A stretch of 64,000 bases of DNA from Hybos culiciformis (GCA_964007475.1 OZ023273.1:42595525-42659524); one strand, 5' to 3'. Counted from the first letter of the stretch, positions 25,520 to 39,500 are shown. Numbers and translations: made by a program. The notes: a model not told the origin generated them from the sequence alone.

Positions 25520-28500
25520 GATCATTGTATACTATTGTACATAAATTCGAAAGTGTTCATCTTACGTAATATGATTACTGTACATATGTAATGCCATTAA
25601 TTTAATATTATACCATACTTATAAATATTTCCATGAACAAAAAATACATAAATACTAAATAATGGATAGTTATAAAATAAAAGATATAGATTAAACAAAA
25701 TAAAAGTTTAAGTTTTAGGTCATTAGCAATGGACATTTAAATGAAGCTTTCAAGAACTGTAAAATTTGGTATAATAATTTCAAATATATTTGTGGAGTAA
25801 AGAAAAATTAAAAGTTTTAGATTTTCAGTAAGTCAGTAATTTCTCTTGGTTATTTCATTCATTGTTTTGACATTAAAACATTAATTATAATTTTGTTGTG
25901 CTATAAACATTTTCTAAATAATTTGTAATATCGAAAATAAATGTCACATGATATTATAATTATAACTATATGCAAACCTCTTTTAATGCGAAATCTGCTG
26001 AACTCATATAGAAAAAAAAGAGAAAATGTTTTCAAATTTGCAACAATAAATTATAATATGGAAAACAGCAGCACGTAAAAATAATAATTTTTGTAAATAT
26101 GGATTATTGTTCACAATTTTGCTTCCAGGCATAGATGGTAGTTCAAATATAAATTAAACTATAGTACTGAGTTAGAATTCTTAAACTTTGCAATTATATC
26201 TTGAAGATATTGGGGGAATTGTTTATTTCAAATTATTTATTTTGACAATTTTTTTTTTTTATTTAAAAGGGAGTAGAATTTTTTTTTGAATAAACAAAAA
26301 ATCACGTAAAAAAAAGAATTTTGGGTGTACACAAACTTTTGATCCAAAAATATATAACAGCCTATTAAAAATTATTATTTCGAAATAAATATTTAGGTTT
26401 CTTATTTTGGGGTGAACTTTTTATATATTATATTAAAGTATCAAATTGTTAATTTGCCAATTGAACTAGATTTTTTTTTGTTTTACTTAAATTCTTGAAA
26501 TTAATACTTTGAAACAAATATTTTGTAAACGAAAAGATATAAGCTAAAAATTGATACTTAATTCTCATAAAATTAATATATATGTATTTATTTATACATA
26601 CATACATGTATATGTATAACAGAATTAACTATGATATATACATAATCTCGATGTCGGGTAAAATATAATCGATTTTATCGCAATTTATTCAATATATTAA
26701 AAACCAAAAAAAAAAACTTTTACATTATACCTACTATATGCTTGTTATATATTATGTTTGTATTCGGTATCTACATTCTCTAAATATATGTATACATCTA
26801 AGTATCATAACATTAATATCTACATAACATATATAAATAAAAGTCATCGACATTCAGTCTGATTAATGATTATCAATTTTTTGTGTCACATCTGCCCAAA
26901 ATATGTACGAAAAAAAAAAAAAATAAATAAAAATAGTTTTACAAAACAATATTTTACTTTTCAGTAATTTAATTTGATATGTTTGTGGAGTTTTTATTGT
27001 GTATAATATTGTTTTCTATTTATATTGTATCTAATATACAAATGGTATAATTTAATTTTTATATTAGGAATAATATTATATTCAGCTCACATAATCTATA
27101 CATATAATAATATATTTAAGCTTCCGTTCGTCTGCCTTTAAAAATGCAATGCTCTGCTGATTTTAACTTATTTTCTCTCAATGGACTTATTCTTTCAAAA
27201 ATATTTTATTTTATTCTGCTCTTAAATTAGTGATAATTAGTAATAAGTTCTTTAATTCAACAACATCACTTTAATCTAATATGTTACTTTTTTTTGTTGT
27301 TTTAATACAAAACTCACTATATGAGTACATATTTGAAATCTTGTTATTAAAACTTATTATTATGTATTAGTGGTTTTGATATTAATTTAATGAATATGAC
27401 AAGGTAAAAATTTGATACCACAAAAGCCAAACAGGCAACATAAATTTTTTATAATTTTTTTTCTGTAAATACATTTAATTTCTTCCCTTAATATTATTAT
27501 TTCAAATATACATAAAATTATATAATATTACATATATTTTATGTGTATATAAAAATTATAATAATACTCTCAAAACTGGTATGTACTAATGTATTAAAAA
27601 ACTTTAAATTCTTCTAAATTTTGATAAAAGTTAATTAAAAATTTGTCTTCTTATAATTGTTTCATTTTAATTGAAAATGGTTTTGAAGTTTATTTTTTAT
27701 TTGAATATGGTTTTCTATAAAATAATATGAGAAAATATTCAAAATTAGCAAAGTGTATAAATTCTAAAAGAATTTAAATAATTAGACATTAGATTTAAAA
27801 GAGTTATAGATGATTTACCTTCTATACAATACTTGTTTTTAAGCTAACCCAAACAATTTACTATGTATACTATATTATGATAAATTATTGTTGTTCTTAA
27901 TAATAAGAACTATAAGTTTAATATATAATATTTTCAAATATTTTGTTAATTATAATTTTTTAGTATTAAAGATACTTATGTTATTATGTTGAATCTATTT
28001 AAATAGTGTTTTTCAAATTATGGTATAAATAAAATCAAAAAAACACCGAAATATTTGTGTTCTTCATATTAAATATTCAGTTGGGGAGAATTACGGAATA
28101 ATATTTTTAAAGCCTTTTTTTTCGAAAAAATTTATTTATAAAATTTAAAAATATATATGAAATTTTTTACATAGAATAGTTTAAGAATCCATTAAATCAT
28201 TTAAGCCATTTTTATTTTTCTCTTATGAAAATTATTGTTTTCTTAACTCAAGAACTTTATGAAAACTTAATTACATCTCTTCTGTATGTAAAAATCACAG
28301 TACCTATGTGCACATTTTCTGAATTTTTTTTTCTGTACATACATTTAAAATTATACCAATTATATGTTATGCTATGGAATAGAACATTTATATTTTGTCA
28401 TCTGTCTTCAGGCAACATCAAGGAAAATATAAAGCTCTGAATAGAAAAAAAAAACAACATAAAAATTGTATAAAACTATGTGAAAACTTAATGGTGAAAA

Positions 28501-28560
28501 ATTAAAAAAAAACTAAAAAATAATATAATTCAATTAATAAATGCAAATTATTATATAATT
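25520..28560. other. AT-rich stretch, no gene seen
   Basis: It contains an ATGTATTTATTTATACATAC-type microsatellite around 26580-26620 and A-runs near 26706 and 26911. A 71-codon plus-strand frame at 28225 has no recognisable features. Confidence 0.5.
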
Positions 28561-28569
28561 AATATTAAG

Positions 28570-28905
28570 TTTTATAAAGAAACCGAGTTGAATTGAATAA
28601 AAATTTGGGACATAACCTGAATTGACTTTATGTCCAGAAAAAGAGACAATTGATTCCAATTGAAATTTTTGTCATAAGGTCAACAGGACATAATATCAAT
28701 TAATTTCTTGTCTCAAAAATTGAGTCATAATCATAAAGTCAATGATGTTATATTTCTCTGAAAAAAGGACATAAAGCCGAAATTTAAAAGAAAACTAGAT
28801 TCAGGTGGTGCATCATTACGTCAATTGGCTTTATGTGTCAAAGACTTTTTTTTTTTCATATAAAACATAAGTTTTTTCTTAAAACCGGATTGAATTTGAT
28901 TAAAT
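28570..28905. repeat. Array of GACATAAAGTCAAT-type motifs in both orientations between direct repeats
   Basis: At least six related motifs alternate in orientation: ATTGACTTTATGTCC (about 28622), GTCATAAGGTCAAC, GGACATAATATCAATT, CATAAAGTCAATG, GGACATAAAGCCG and GTCAATTGGCTTTATGTGTC (about 28819). The block is flanked by imperfect direct repeats, AAACCGAGTTGAATTGAAT on the left (about 28580) and AAACCGGATTGAATTTGAT on the right (about 28882), each preceded by TAAGTTTT. The architecture resembles the module-built foldback element at 31.8 kb but is much more decayed. No target duplication was identified. Confidence 0.45.
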
Positions 28906-28909
28906 CGAT

Positions 28910-31840
28910 GGTAAAATCGATCAAACCATATTCGGCAAAAAAAAAATCCTAGATGAAAATATAAATGGATTTTTAGTTTCCAGATTGAATTTGTTTGATT
29001 TATATAAATTTTTATTCAATTTAATACAGTTTTCATTAAAATTAATATGAATGATTTTATAAATTGCTATCGAATAAGAATTTTTGGTTTTAATCCCTTT
29101 TCTGTGCACGCCTTGATATTCACATTGTCGTTGCTTCAGGTCATAAGCATTAGAATTAAAAATTAAATGGAAATTGTGTATAAAAAAACATCACTATGTG
29201 CAAAAAAAACATTAATGGATGAAATTAATAAAATGCAATATTATGAGAATATTAGAATTTATGTGTTTCTATTAAAAAATCTATAGTATACATACCTAAT
29301 TTATGATTTCAGTTTATAGAAAAAAGAAATTCTTATTATTATTATTTCTATGTTTGTCACATACATATTATACACAATTTTTTATTTTTATAAGGTTGTA
29401 TCCTATTGTTATGCTTAGATAAAAGGATGTTTGTATATTTTAAAGCTCTTTACTTCTTTAGTTATATTATTATTTTTTTATTTTAATTCGAAGACAATCT
29501 ATGAAACGAAACCAAATATTAATATATTGGTATAAAATAAAACAGTGGAGCCCAAAAGATCTACTTTTGAAATGTTAACCTAGCGGTGATCGACCCAAGT
29601 GGAAATTAAATGAAATAAATGTACCGAAAAGTTAATAATAAAATTAATGGAGTAATATTTTTTATTAAATCAAAATTTTTTGCTTGATGTTTTGCATTGT
29701 TTCGCATCTACAATTTTTGTCTAATTTGAATAATTTACACTCTTCCCTTCCTGCTAAGAAAAGCAGAATAAATAAAATACAGTCCTATTTTCTAAGAATA
29801 TTTGCAACCGTCGGTAAGTTATAATCACTGGGAGAAAAAAGCTCTCAACTCCTATTAAATTTTAAACATTTCCTATACAATTTTAAACATAATTCATCAG
29901 CAAGATTAGTTTAGTTATAATGACGATATATTTGTTATTTAACAACACTATATATACATAAAAATTAAATTGGTTATAAGATGAGTGAAATTTACTTTAA
30001 AAAATGTACAAGAGGTGTTCAATTGAATAAAATAGATATTTTTAATGATTATGATGATACAGAAGTGCAGTAATTTCTTTATTAAAAAAAAATCCAAAAA
30101 AGAAAGCAATTTTGCCTGAGAAATTTCGACTAAGTGAATCGCGTTGAACTACGAAGGAAACTAATTTCATTTAAACCGGATATTAAAGAAAAATAAATTA
30201 AAAGTTTCCTTCTATTATTTTTTTTTTGCTTCAAACAAAAAACAAATATACATATATATTTCTATATTTATCTTGTTCAAGAATTTTACAAAAAAAAAAA
30301 AAAAAAACTTATATAAAGTTCAATTTTCCACAAAATATAATCATAAATTGGTTTTCATGGTCTGTAAAAAGTTTTTCCATAAAATTATAGCTCTTGAAAC
30401 TTTTTCAACTTAAGAAAAACTGTTAAACCCAATAATGGCGAGCTTGTATATCGCTATTAACTTTGTATTTATTATGTTGAAATCAAAGATATTTTTTATA
30501 TAGACACTATAGTATAACTAATGCACATAACAATATGTGTATACAATGTATATATAAATGTATGTTTATATATATGAACCCTATTATATTAAAAGAAATT
30601 TTTTTCTTTTATTAAGACCAAGAAAATTCTTTTTTTTTCATTCGAAACAGGAAAATGGTATATGTTAAACTTTTTTGGGTAACCATATTATGTACACACA
30701 TATACATAAATGTATAGCAAAACAAAATAATAAAGATCTTTATATAATTCAGAAAATTTTATATAAAAATAGTGAACTGCTGATTGTGATCCTCATCAGT
30801 GGACTTTTTTTTAGCATTTTGATTACATATATGTCTTACTTTCGGTCAGTTTGAGCTTTTTAAATGCTCTCTCAGTTCGTAATATACCTAACTTTGGTAT
30901 TTTTTGTTTTTCAATTATTTGAGAATCAACATTTTTAAGGTTTCTCACTATACGGAAATGATGGAACAACAAAAATAAAATATAATTAACTAAAATATTT
31001 TTGCTTTTCAATACTTTTTTTTATGTATGTCTCTCTAATAAAGTCATTGACAGAAATGTCTGTTTTGATTGGAATTTAAATTTGTTTTTGCTCCAAGGTA
31101 CTACAAAAAAATACCAAATGGAGAGGGTTTTGCCAATTGCTTAAGTTATTATAAACATTTATGCATAACTTATGGAAACATATGTATGCGCTTGTCAAAA
31201 CAAACTTAAAAACGTTATTAACTATAGCCATTCTGTTTATTTTTTCTCTTTAGTAATGAAATTTTTATCACGGACAATTTTGTTCAAAGAAAAAAGTTTT
31301 CGAAAATGTCTAAAATTTGTCAAAATTCTTAATATGTACATATGAAAGTTTTAAATTAAAATTATTATTCTGGAGATTGAAACTTCTTATTTCAAGAGAT
31401 AAAAATCTATAAAAAACAAATTTATTTACTCAAATAATTTATTTGAAGTATTTACCTATATTTTAAAATTTTAATTTTCAATTTTATTTAAGTTGTTATC
31501 ATTCCTGCAAAAAATATTATTCTAATTCTTCAACTTAAATTACTTAAAACAACAACACATAAATAAAAGTTTATTATACCTAGGTATATAAAGTTGATAA
31601 TTTTGTTGAACTTTTGAGAAATAATATAATTATTAAATCGATATTAAAGTTTAGAATAAATTTATAGAAGTTTTGTTATACCCTTTTTACACATTCCTTT
31701 TTTCATGATTTTTTCACTCTTTTTTGAACAAAAAAGTCACAAACCAAAAAAACAGTTGTTTTATTTTTAAAATCTGAATACCTCAAAAACTCAGTGAGAA
31801 AAACCATTAGGCCATTAGAAACCATTAGAATCTTTAAACT
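28910..31840. other. AT-rich stretch with a fragment of R1
   Basis: GCTCTCAACT at 29841-29850 matches the core of R1 copies 1 and 3, with a similar AAATTTTAAA context after it, so a short R1 relic is likely. An A-run sits at about 30290-30307. No genes were recognised. Confidence 0.4.
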
Positions 31841-31848
31841 GTTTTTAT
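31841..31848. repeat. Target-site duplication, left
   Basis: GTTTTTAT here is repeated exactly at 32246-32253, on the other side of the foldback element. Confidence 0.6.
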
Positions 31849-32245
31849 GGCGCCGTGACATTTGTCCGCGGGACATTTGTCCGCGATGAAATTTGTATGG
31901 AAAACTTCGCGGACAAATCTCATTTTGCAAAATGTCATTTGTCCGCGATTGTAAAATGACATTTGTCCGCCGCGGACAAATGTCCCAAAATTAGCGGACA
32001 AATGACATTTTGCAAAATGTCATTTGTCCGCGATTGATTTTTCAGATTTTTAGCGGACAAATGTCATTTTGCAAAATGTCATTTGTCCGCGATTAATTCT
32101 TATCGCGGACAAATGACATTTTGGAAAATGTCATTTGTCCGCGGCGGACAAAAGACATTTTGAATCGCGGACAAATGTCATTTTTATGTCCGCGATACAA
32201 AAACAAATCGCGGACAAATGTCCCGCGGACAAATGTCCAACCCCC
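31849..32245. mobile_element. Foldback DNA element built of TTTGTCCGCG modules
   Basis: The 397-bp element consists almost entirely of a short module, (ACAT)TTGTCCGCG, present about 17 times, eight in one orientation and nine in the other, often as adjacent inverted pairs such as GACATTTTGCAAAATGTC. The ends are long inverted repeats: GACATTTGTCCGCGGGACAT from 31857 mirrors the sequence ending at 32237. The outermost few bases (GGCGCC... and ...CCCCC) are only loosely complementary. An exact 8-bp duplication, GTTTTTAT, flanks it, which indicates insertion by a cut-and-paste transposase. It contains no gene and must depend on a transposase supplied elsewhere. An 8-bp duplication fits hAT, P or Mutator-like families, and I cannot choose. 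Its GC content contrasts sharply with the surroundings. Confidence 0.8.
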
Positions 32246-32253
32246 GTTTTTAT
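32246..32253. repeat. Target-site duplication, right
   Basis: This is the exact copy of the octamer at 31841-31848. Confidence 0.6.
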
Positions 32254-32259
32254 TTGTTG

Positions 32260-35200
32260 TGCTTCAGTACTATTTATAATCTCTCGCTCTCTTTGTCTAT
32301 TAAAAATTTGAATTTCTTAAAAAAGCGAGCTGAAATTTTTCTATAATGCATTGTCATCGAGTGAAAAAAGGCATGAAAATAGGAAAGGAATGTATAAAAC
32401 GGGTATTATGAAAATTAAATTATCTTAAAATTGTTTTTCTGCATTTATTTTACGTAAATAAAACAATCGTAACTAAAAGTTTTTATTAAATTAAATTATT
32501 TTTTTTTATTCCGTAAAAACTAGTTATTTGTTAGCTTCATAAGAATGTTAATATATGTCAATTATGTTACATACATATATACAAATTCGTATTGGAATTT
32601 AAAAAAAGATAGCAAGTTTAGCAGATCAGTTATATTTTTAACGTCAGACCGATGATAAAATTTATATTCTTATAATCATTGGTGATATTCTAAATTTTGA
32701 CCAGCCGATATGCTTGAAAAAAGAAATTTGAGATACCCACTATCATATTGGTAAATATTTTATATAATTTATGGAATCAAAAACTGTTTAATATTAAATA
32801 TTTAATTAAATAACTGTCATATTAGGCTTTGGGATGGTGTAATAGAGGTTCCTTGATTTGAACGTGTATTACAATGATTTTACTATATATACTTTATATA
32901 TATAATATATATATAATAGCGTCAAACTCTTATATCGATTTTCCCGGCGCCACGAATTAGGACCTAATGAACTAGAACCTGAAAAGCAAAATGAACTAGA
33001 ACCTAAAAAAAAAAATTTATTAAAAGTCGTTTTCTGAAGCGTTGTATTTTATTACTTTACTTAATTAACTAAGGCTGAAAGTATTATCAACATGTACGGA
33101 AAACTTTTAAAATTTTAACTAGTGGAACATTCGTACTGCCTGAATATTGCCACTGCTTATAATATCAAAATGATGAATATTTTATTTTGTTTTTCGGTTT
33201 TTTTTCAACTTATTAAAAGAACTGTGAATTTTTTTTTAAATTATGTGTCATTTATGTTTAGATTAACAAAAGATATGTATATCATACATAATAAAGTCCA
33301 GTCATTTAGTTTTTTTTTTATACTTAATATATTGTTCATATTTCCTTTAAAATCATTTTTGTATGACATTTATATAAAATAATCATTTGTCAAAATTGTT
33401 CATACATTTTTTTACATGATGAAAGTTAAATAAATATGTAATATTATTTTATGGCTGCCACTATCAGAAATAATATTGCATAATGAAAAAGAATAAAAAA
33501 TGGAATAAATTTCTTAAATGAATGAACATCATTTTTTGGGCTTAATAAAGTTTTAGTTTTTTTTATAGAAAAATAAAAAGAGTTTGTTATGAATAATATA
33601 GTTAGCTAAAAGTTTCATGGATTTTAGATAAATAGAGGTGAAGAGATGGTGTTTTGATATAAGGAAGGCATTACTAAAGCTTTTAACGCAATACTTTATT
33701 TTATCATATATTTGTTTTTAAAGTTGACTAATGTAAAATCATTTATTTAAAATAATTCTATCTAACAATCTGGTGGATAATATATTTCATTATTATGTAA
33801 TAACTGCTCATATAAGGTGCAAAAGTAAAGTAATAATAATAATTTTCATTTAGACGAATATAAAATGTCAGAATAACAGTGTTGGTATGAAATTTTAAAT
33901 GTTTTCCTTTACTTTTTGAAGATAAAAATAATAAAGCGAATAATTTGATTTATGTACTACCATGGAACTCAAGTGAAATAGGTTATATTTTATTTTCATT
34001 TCTTTTGTTGCTAGCTGTAAAAACTGATGTAAAAGGTAATATACTTAAAATCTCCAGAGTATTTTATTGTAATGTGGTGTTTAAAAATTTCCACATATGT
34101 ATCTAGTTTATACGGGTTCATTTTTATTCTTAAAAAAAAAACTGAAAATAAATCAAAAGTATATTAAGAAAAAGAAGTTTATTTATAGAAATCTACTAGA
34201 TATATTTATGACAAGTAGAAAAATGTTGAAAGGTTTTGAAATTTATTGTTCCTGGATAAAATTTAATAGATTGTGAAAATTAAATAAAGTGTACAAATAA
34301 GAATTAGATTAAATCATTAATAAAATATATATAGATGTCTGTATTTTTATATTTAATATAATCATTAAAAATAAAGTAAGAACGAATAAATTTAATTTGT
34401 CGTCGCAGTTGTCGACTGTTTTTTTCTTTTCACAAAAATAAAAATTCTAAGCCCAACGCTGATTTTGTATACTTCAACGAAACAAACTAATGGGTTATTT
34501 TAAATATGTACATATTGAAACAATGAAAATATATAACACATTCAATGACGTCTTTGAAAAATGTTTGACATGTTGATTGACGACTTATCCGACACAGCAT
34601 CTCTTACTTTAATATTTCTGGCTAGTGCGTTTATATGGAAGTGTTATATATTTTATTTGATTAAGTTTAATACTGTATTCTTTATTTAAAAAAAAAAACA
34701 TAAAAAAGGGGGAAAAAAAAATTAAGAAAATTTTCATATGCTACAAAAAAAAAGCTTAACAATTGACAACAAATATATATATATATAAAATTTTTAATCC
34801 AAAAACTCATTGTAGATATATTTATTAATAATTTTTTTCCTTCTTAATTTTAATATTATTTTAAATAACATTAATTTTTTTTGTTCTTCATGGATTTAAT
34901 TTTCTTAAAAAAAAAACATTAAAGACTCTAAAAACTTAATTTATCGATAAGCATGTGTAATAAGTTCACCCAATTGTAAATTACTTTGAATTGAAAATAA
35001 TAATGATAATATTATGAAAGAAAAACAAAATTTCATCAGATAGTTTTTAAAAGATTTTTCATAGTTATTATTTTTATTTTGCTACTTTTTCTTAACTCAA
35101 CATAGTCATCAGCTTCTTAGGGTATAATATTACTTTATTGTATTTTTTTCTTATACGGTATACTCTCCTGGGTAGAATGAAATATAACGATAACTTAAAA

Positions 35201-35765
35201 AAAATAAGAAGACAATTTTATTGTTTTTTTTTTTTTTTGGCAAATCCTCAACTAGACACTGCGACAGCACAAATTTTTTCCTTCCTTTTCGTTTGGTCTT
35301 TTTTTTATGTTTTTATTTAATGGAAAAAAAATTATTATTTTGCTTTTTTTTGATAAGTTTTCACTTTCATTTTCCAGCTACTTTTTTTTTTTTTTGCTTC
35401 CATTCATTTTTAAAAATGAATATTAAAAGAAAAAGTATTCCCAAATTTTTTGTTAAATTTATTCAGATTCTGTGCATTGTCTCTTGAATAAAAAAAAAAT
35501 TCATATAAAATTTTGATTTTAACATTTAGCGCAGCGCATATTTTTACTTTTTTTATTTTTTTTTATTGTGGTATGGTAATCGCACAGTTAAAGTACATTC
35601 ATTCTTTTTTGACATTTTTATTTTTCGACGTCTATGCAGAAGAAAAAATTTACATAAGTAAGTTTAAAAAAATAAAATAAAATTAAAAGTTATAAAATCT
35701 ATGTGATATGTACACAAAGGTCGAGAAACTTAATTTAAAATAAAATTCAAATGTTACACTAAAAA
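32260..35765. other. AT-rich stretch, no gene seen
   Basis: It contains a TATATA microsatellite at about 32883-32917, and a two-fold repeat of AATGAACTAGAACCT (near 32966 and 32990) just after a GC-richer CCCGGCGCC. Frames at 33122-33382 and 35138-35487 are T-tract readings without domain signals. Confidence 0.45.
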
Positions 35766-35771
35766 AACAGT

Positions 35772-35910
35772 TAAAGCTGCGGCAGCTATATTTTATGTTT
35801 ATTAATTTGTTGTGCATATAGTTGAAATCGAACTTGTCGGTAGCAGGGAAAAATAGCTATTAGTTTTACTTTTTTAATATATCTGTCCGTATGATTATAG
35901 AAATATTTGT
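35772..35910 (+). repeat. Dispersed repeat family R2, copy 1
   Basis: CTGCGGCAGCTATATTTTATG, then ATATAGTTGAAATCGAACTTG, a GTAGCAGG block and AAATAGCTATTAGTTTTACTT recur with matching order and orientation at 49395-49545. The ends are not bounded by recognisable inverted repeats, so the source element is unknown. Confidence 0.55.
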
Positions 35911-36102
35911 TATAATAAATTTCAGAAATTCATATTCTATAAAAAAAAATATTATTTGTTATTTATTTTTCGTGGTTTGATTAATGCATACAAACATATA
36001 TAATATATATTTTAATTATTAGTTTTAAATATTATTAAAAAAGAAATTTTTAAAAGCAACAGAATTTGAGTTATGGAGATGTAAAAATTGACAAAACTGA
36101 TT

Positions 36103-36560
36103 TTATAATCTACATCCAACATTAAAATTTAAGAAATACATATAATTTGTTCTACAACACGGTACTATTATTGGATTGACATTTCTTAATGAATAATTAT
36201 TGGAAACATTAAAATGTGTATGATTTAACAAAAAATCTGAATCAACCTTTTTCAAAATGACATTGTTCACAAAACCAAGTAACAAAAAACTACGACGATT
36301 TTCAAGAGAAGGAAGATTTATCAAGTTTAATCTCTCAGAATAAGGAGGCGATCGCGCCAAGGTAGATCACGAAATCTTTTTTGAACTGATTCTAATCTAC
36401 TTACATGAACTTTATAAAATGGTCTCCACACCACACAAGCATATTCCAATACAGGCCTAACAAAAGAACAATACAACAACTTAATGGTATATAAAAGTCC
36501 TGAAACTCATTTGACTCACGGCGCAAAACACCCAAAAGGGCGGTAATAATAATGAAAGAA
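36103..36560 (-). pseudogene. Jockey-group LINE reverse transcriptase, 3' coding remnant
   Basis: Read on the minus strand, the conceptual protein passes through motifs typical of the C-terminal part of Jockey-type LINE reverse transcriptases. These are a G-V-L-R-R-E-S-N-E-F segment (about 36525-36495), then L-L-Y-C-S-F-V-R-P-V-L-E-Y-A (about 36475-36435), V-V-W, R-L-E-S-V-Q-K-R-F (about 36400), and R-L-N-L-I-N-L-P-S-L-E-N-R-R (about 36340-36295), ending with C-R-T-N-Y (about 36150). At least two frameshifts break it: one between the first and second segments, and one just after Q-K-R-F-R-D-L-P-W near 36360, where several residues of the family are missing. Only the last frame, 36103-36360, is open to a stop. 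The catalytic palm motifs lie upstream in intact elements and are absent, so this is a 5'-truncated dead copy. No clear poly(A) tail or target duplication was found. Confidence 0.8.
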
Positions 36561-36569
36561 AAATTGAGC

Positions 36570-39500
36570 GAATTTTTTACTAATCAAAACCTATGTAAAT
36601 GATCTTTTTTCTTGTTTAATTTAGTTTTATTGTTCTGAATTTAAATATTCTAAGAGTAATATTAGCAATATTGCAACATAGAGTTTGTAAAGAATTTATA
36701 TTGTTTATCATAGCAACTTAATAGTGTAATATTGTGCGAATTAAATTATTACAATTTTAAATTTTAATGACCAAAAATGAAAATAAAATCATTTTCATTT
36801 CAATGATCTCCTCATGGTTCAAATTGGGTTGAAAATCACCTCAATGCATACAAAATGCCGATTTAAATTTCATTTATAAATATAACATCATCTGAATTTT
36901 ATGCTGGCAGCCATTTATTTTTTGCTGTCTTGATAAATAATTTTTAAAATTTTGAAAATCTTAAGTACAATTTCCAGTGGTAAATAACGTCTATGCATTT
37001 TAAATCTAATTGTGTATTATATATACATATAAAACAAATTAATTTTTAAAATTCCACAAAATATTTTCAAAAATTACTTTTAAGATTTCTTTCCATATAA
37101 TTTACGATATTATTGTGTATATTGTTTTTTCATGAATTAAAAGCACAAAAAAAAAGAAGTAAATGTTGAAAAAGAAAAAAAAAATAAATAACCTGATTTT
37201 AATATTTTTATTATTTTTTATGCAATTTCTGCAGTTCAAATTGCTCTATCAATTTTCTTTTCTCTGAAAAAAAATTAAACCTTAAAAAAAAAACTTCTCT
37301 TTTACAATGAATTTAACAATAATAAAAATCAGTAGACGACTGAATACTTGTATTTTTGTATTTAATCCATTCCTCCAGAATCAAAATAAAATTATTTTTC
37401 ATTTTACTTTATTATTATTATTATTATTATTATTTTTTTTTTTTTTGTTTAAATGAAATTTAAAATACCCTTGAGGAAATGAATTAGAGCGTTCAAAGAA
37501 ATTTTATTTAAATATATATATTTTATATTATTATTATTTTTTAATTTTTTTTTTTAGTTATATTATATATAATATTATATAAAAATTATAAATTTTTGTT
37601 TAAATTCACGTAAATCTAAAAATTATGTGAATTTAATGGAAAAAAAAACACATACATAAAATTTCAGTTAAAAATATAAAAAAAATTAATAATGACAGAA
37701 ATTCAAATGCAATATAATAAAAAAAAAAGGATTCACAGCAAACACCTGAATTTGTATGATGCACTTACATCTCTATAATAATGACAATGAGGAATAAAAA
37801 TAAAATAGTAATAACTAATAACAATAACAAGTCTTTTAGGACAAATTATGATAAATGTCATGGAACCTAAATATTTAAAATTATAATGGAAATAAATTAA
37901 AATTTAGGTGAATTTTATTTGAAAATTAAAGTTTTATTAAAGAATTAGGTAAATTGTTTTGTAAATTATCATTATACCATTCTTAACAATAAAAATTTAG
38001 AAATGGATAGAAGAGGTATATTCAAAATTAATATATGTGAGGAATCATATAATATAATGGTACATATATACACCTACGTTAAATAACTACTGAGATCATA
38101 TTTTCAATTTATGAGATATATACATATATACTATTTGGCCTCAAAACTCTCCTAATAATACCGATATCTATATAAATAAATCAATTTTTCCTAAGGTTAT
38201 AAAATTTATATGTATAAATTTCGAAGAGTTTGTCATCACAATATAATTTTAAGTTCAATAATAATATACTTTATGTATAATACAGGTATGCATGCGATAA
38301 ATAAGAAATTATCTCAATGGAAAGATATTAGATGTCAATATTATGACTTATTTTCACAACATCAACAACAGCAATAATTTATTTATCATATGTTTAAAAT
38401 ATCTTAATGTATTTCGAATAATATTTATTACTATGCTGTTGATGATATTTAAATATAAATATTTATTTACCTGTCCTAAAATGTGTCATATTTAAAAAAA
38501 AAAAAAAAAAATTATAATTATAAAAACATATATGTACATAATTATTGTATCCAGAGTGCAGTGCCATTATATAAAATAAATATTTTTGACCTACTAATTT
38601 ATTAAATTGATAAATACCGTATTTTTAATGTAAAATTAACCTATAACTTTTTACATAATAAATAACATATTATTTACTTTTACGTATGGTTATATAACAA
38701 TTTTATATTAATACGAAACGAATAAATGTTTGTGTGCATAATATACATATGTTGTTATTCTTAAGATATAATTTTCAAAATATTTGATTATCCTTGAAGA
38801 AAATTTGTCGTATGAAAAATTTTATGGAAGCGTTTTTTTTTTTTTCTTTTTGCTTTACGAATTTTTAAGAACACATTAAAAATTACTTTTGAGTTTATTA
38901 GGACTTTGGAATTTTTGGTATTTTTTCTGATAAAACTGGGACAAGGACATGCAAAACATAAAAGCTAACGTTATATAGCATTGTATATTGAATCAAAGTT
39001 TTGAATAATATTTATTTTTTTTTTACTCGTACATGTAACAAAATTTATTAAAACTATACATATATTTGAAAAAACAAAGTTTAATTTGAAAATAAATTGA
39101 ATTTTGAAGAAAATTTTTGAACATGAAAATAAATATTTGTATATTACTTAAAAGAAATTTAATATTTTCTTTTAGTACGAATATGCATATGGTGATTTTT
39201 TCAATTTATGTACTGAGATTGTTTAATTTATGTGAATAAAATTGAGAGAATTGTAAATTGCGCAATCTGAAATGAAAATATTTATTTTGAATTATTGTTA
39301 TGATGGCGGCAGATGACTTTACTGTTTAAAAATTAATATACGTTTTTTTTTACATAATCAATATTATTTTGCAATATTTGAAAATTTTTAGCCTCTTACG
39401 TGATTTATAAATTCAGCTTTGTAAAAATAAACTTTTAATTCAAGTTATTGGTATAATATGCTCTACATATATATAATTAAAATTTTAAGGGACTTCTTTT

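Noticed and set aside
29545..29610. CAGTGGAGCCCAAAAGATC as a possible hAT terminus
   Set aside because: No opposite terminus or 8-bp duplication was found within several kilobases.
31703..31930. 75-codon minus-strand frame with a repeated R-G-Q-M-S-R peptide
   Set aside because: The repetition is just the translation of the TTTGTCCGCG modules at the left end of the foldback element.
31857..32237. CRISPR-like array
   Set aside because: The repeats are ~10 bp, alternate in orientation and have no uniform spacers. The host is eukaryotic by context.
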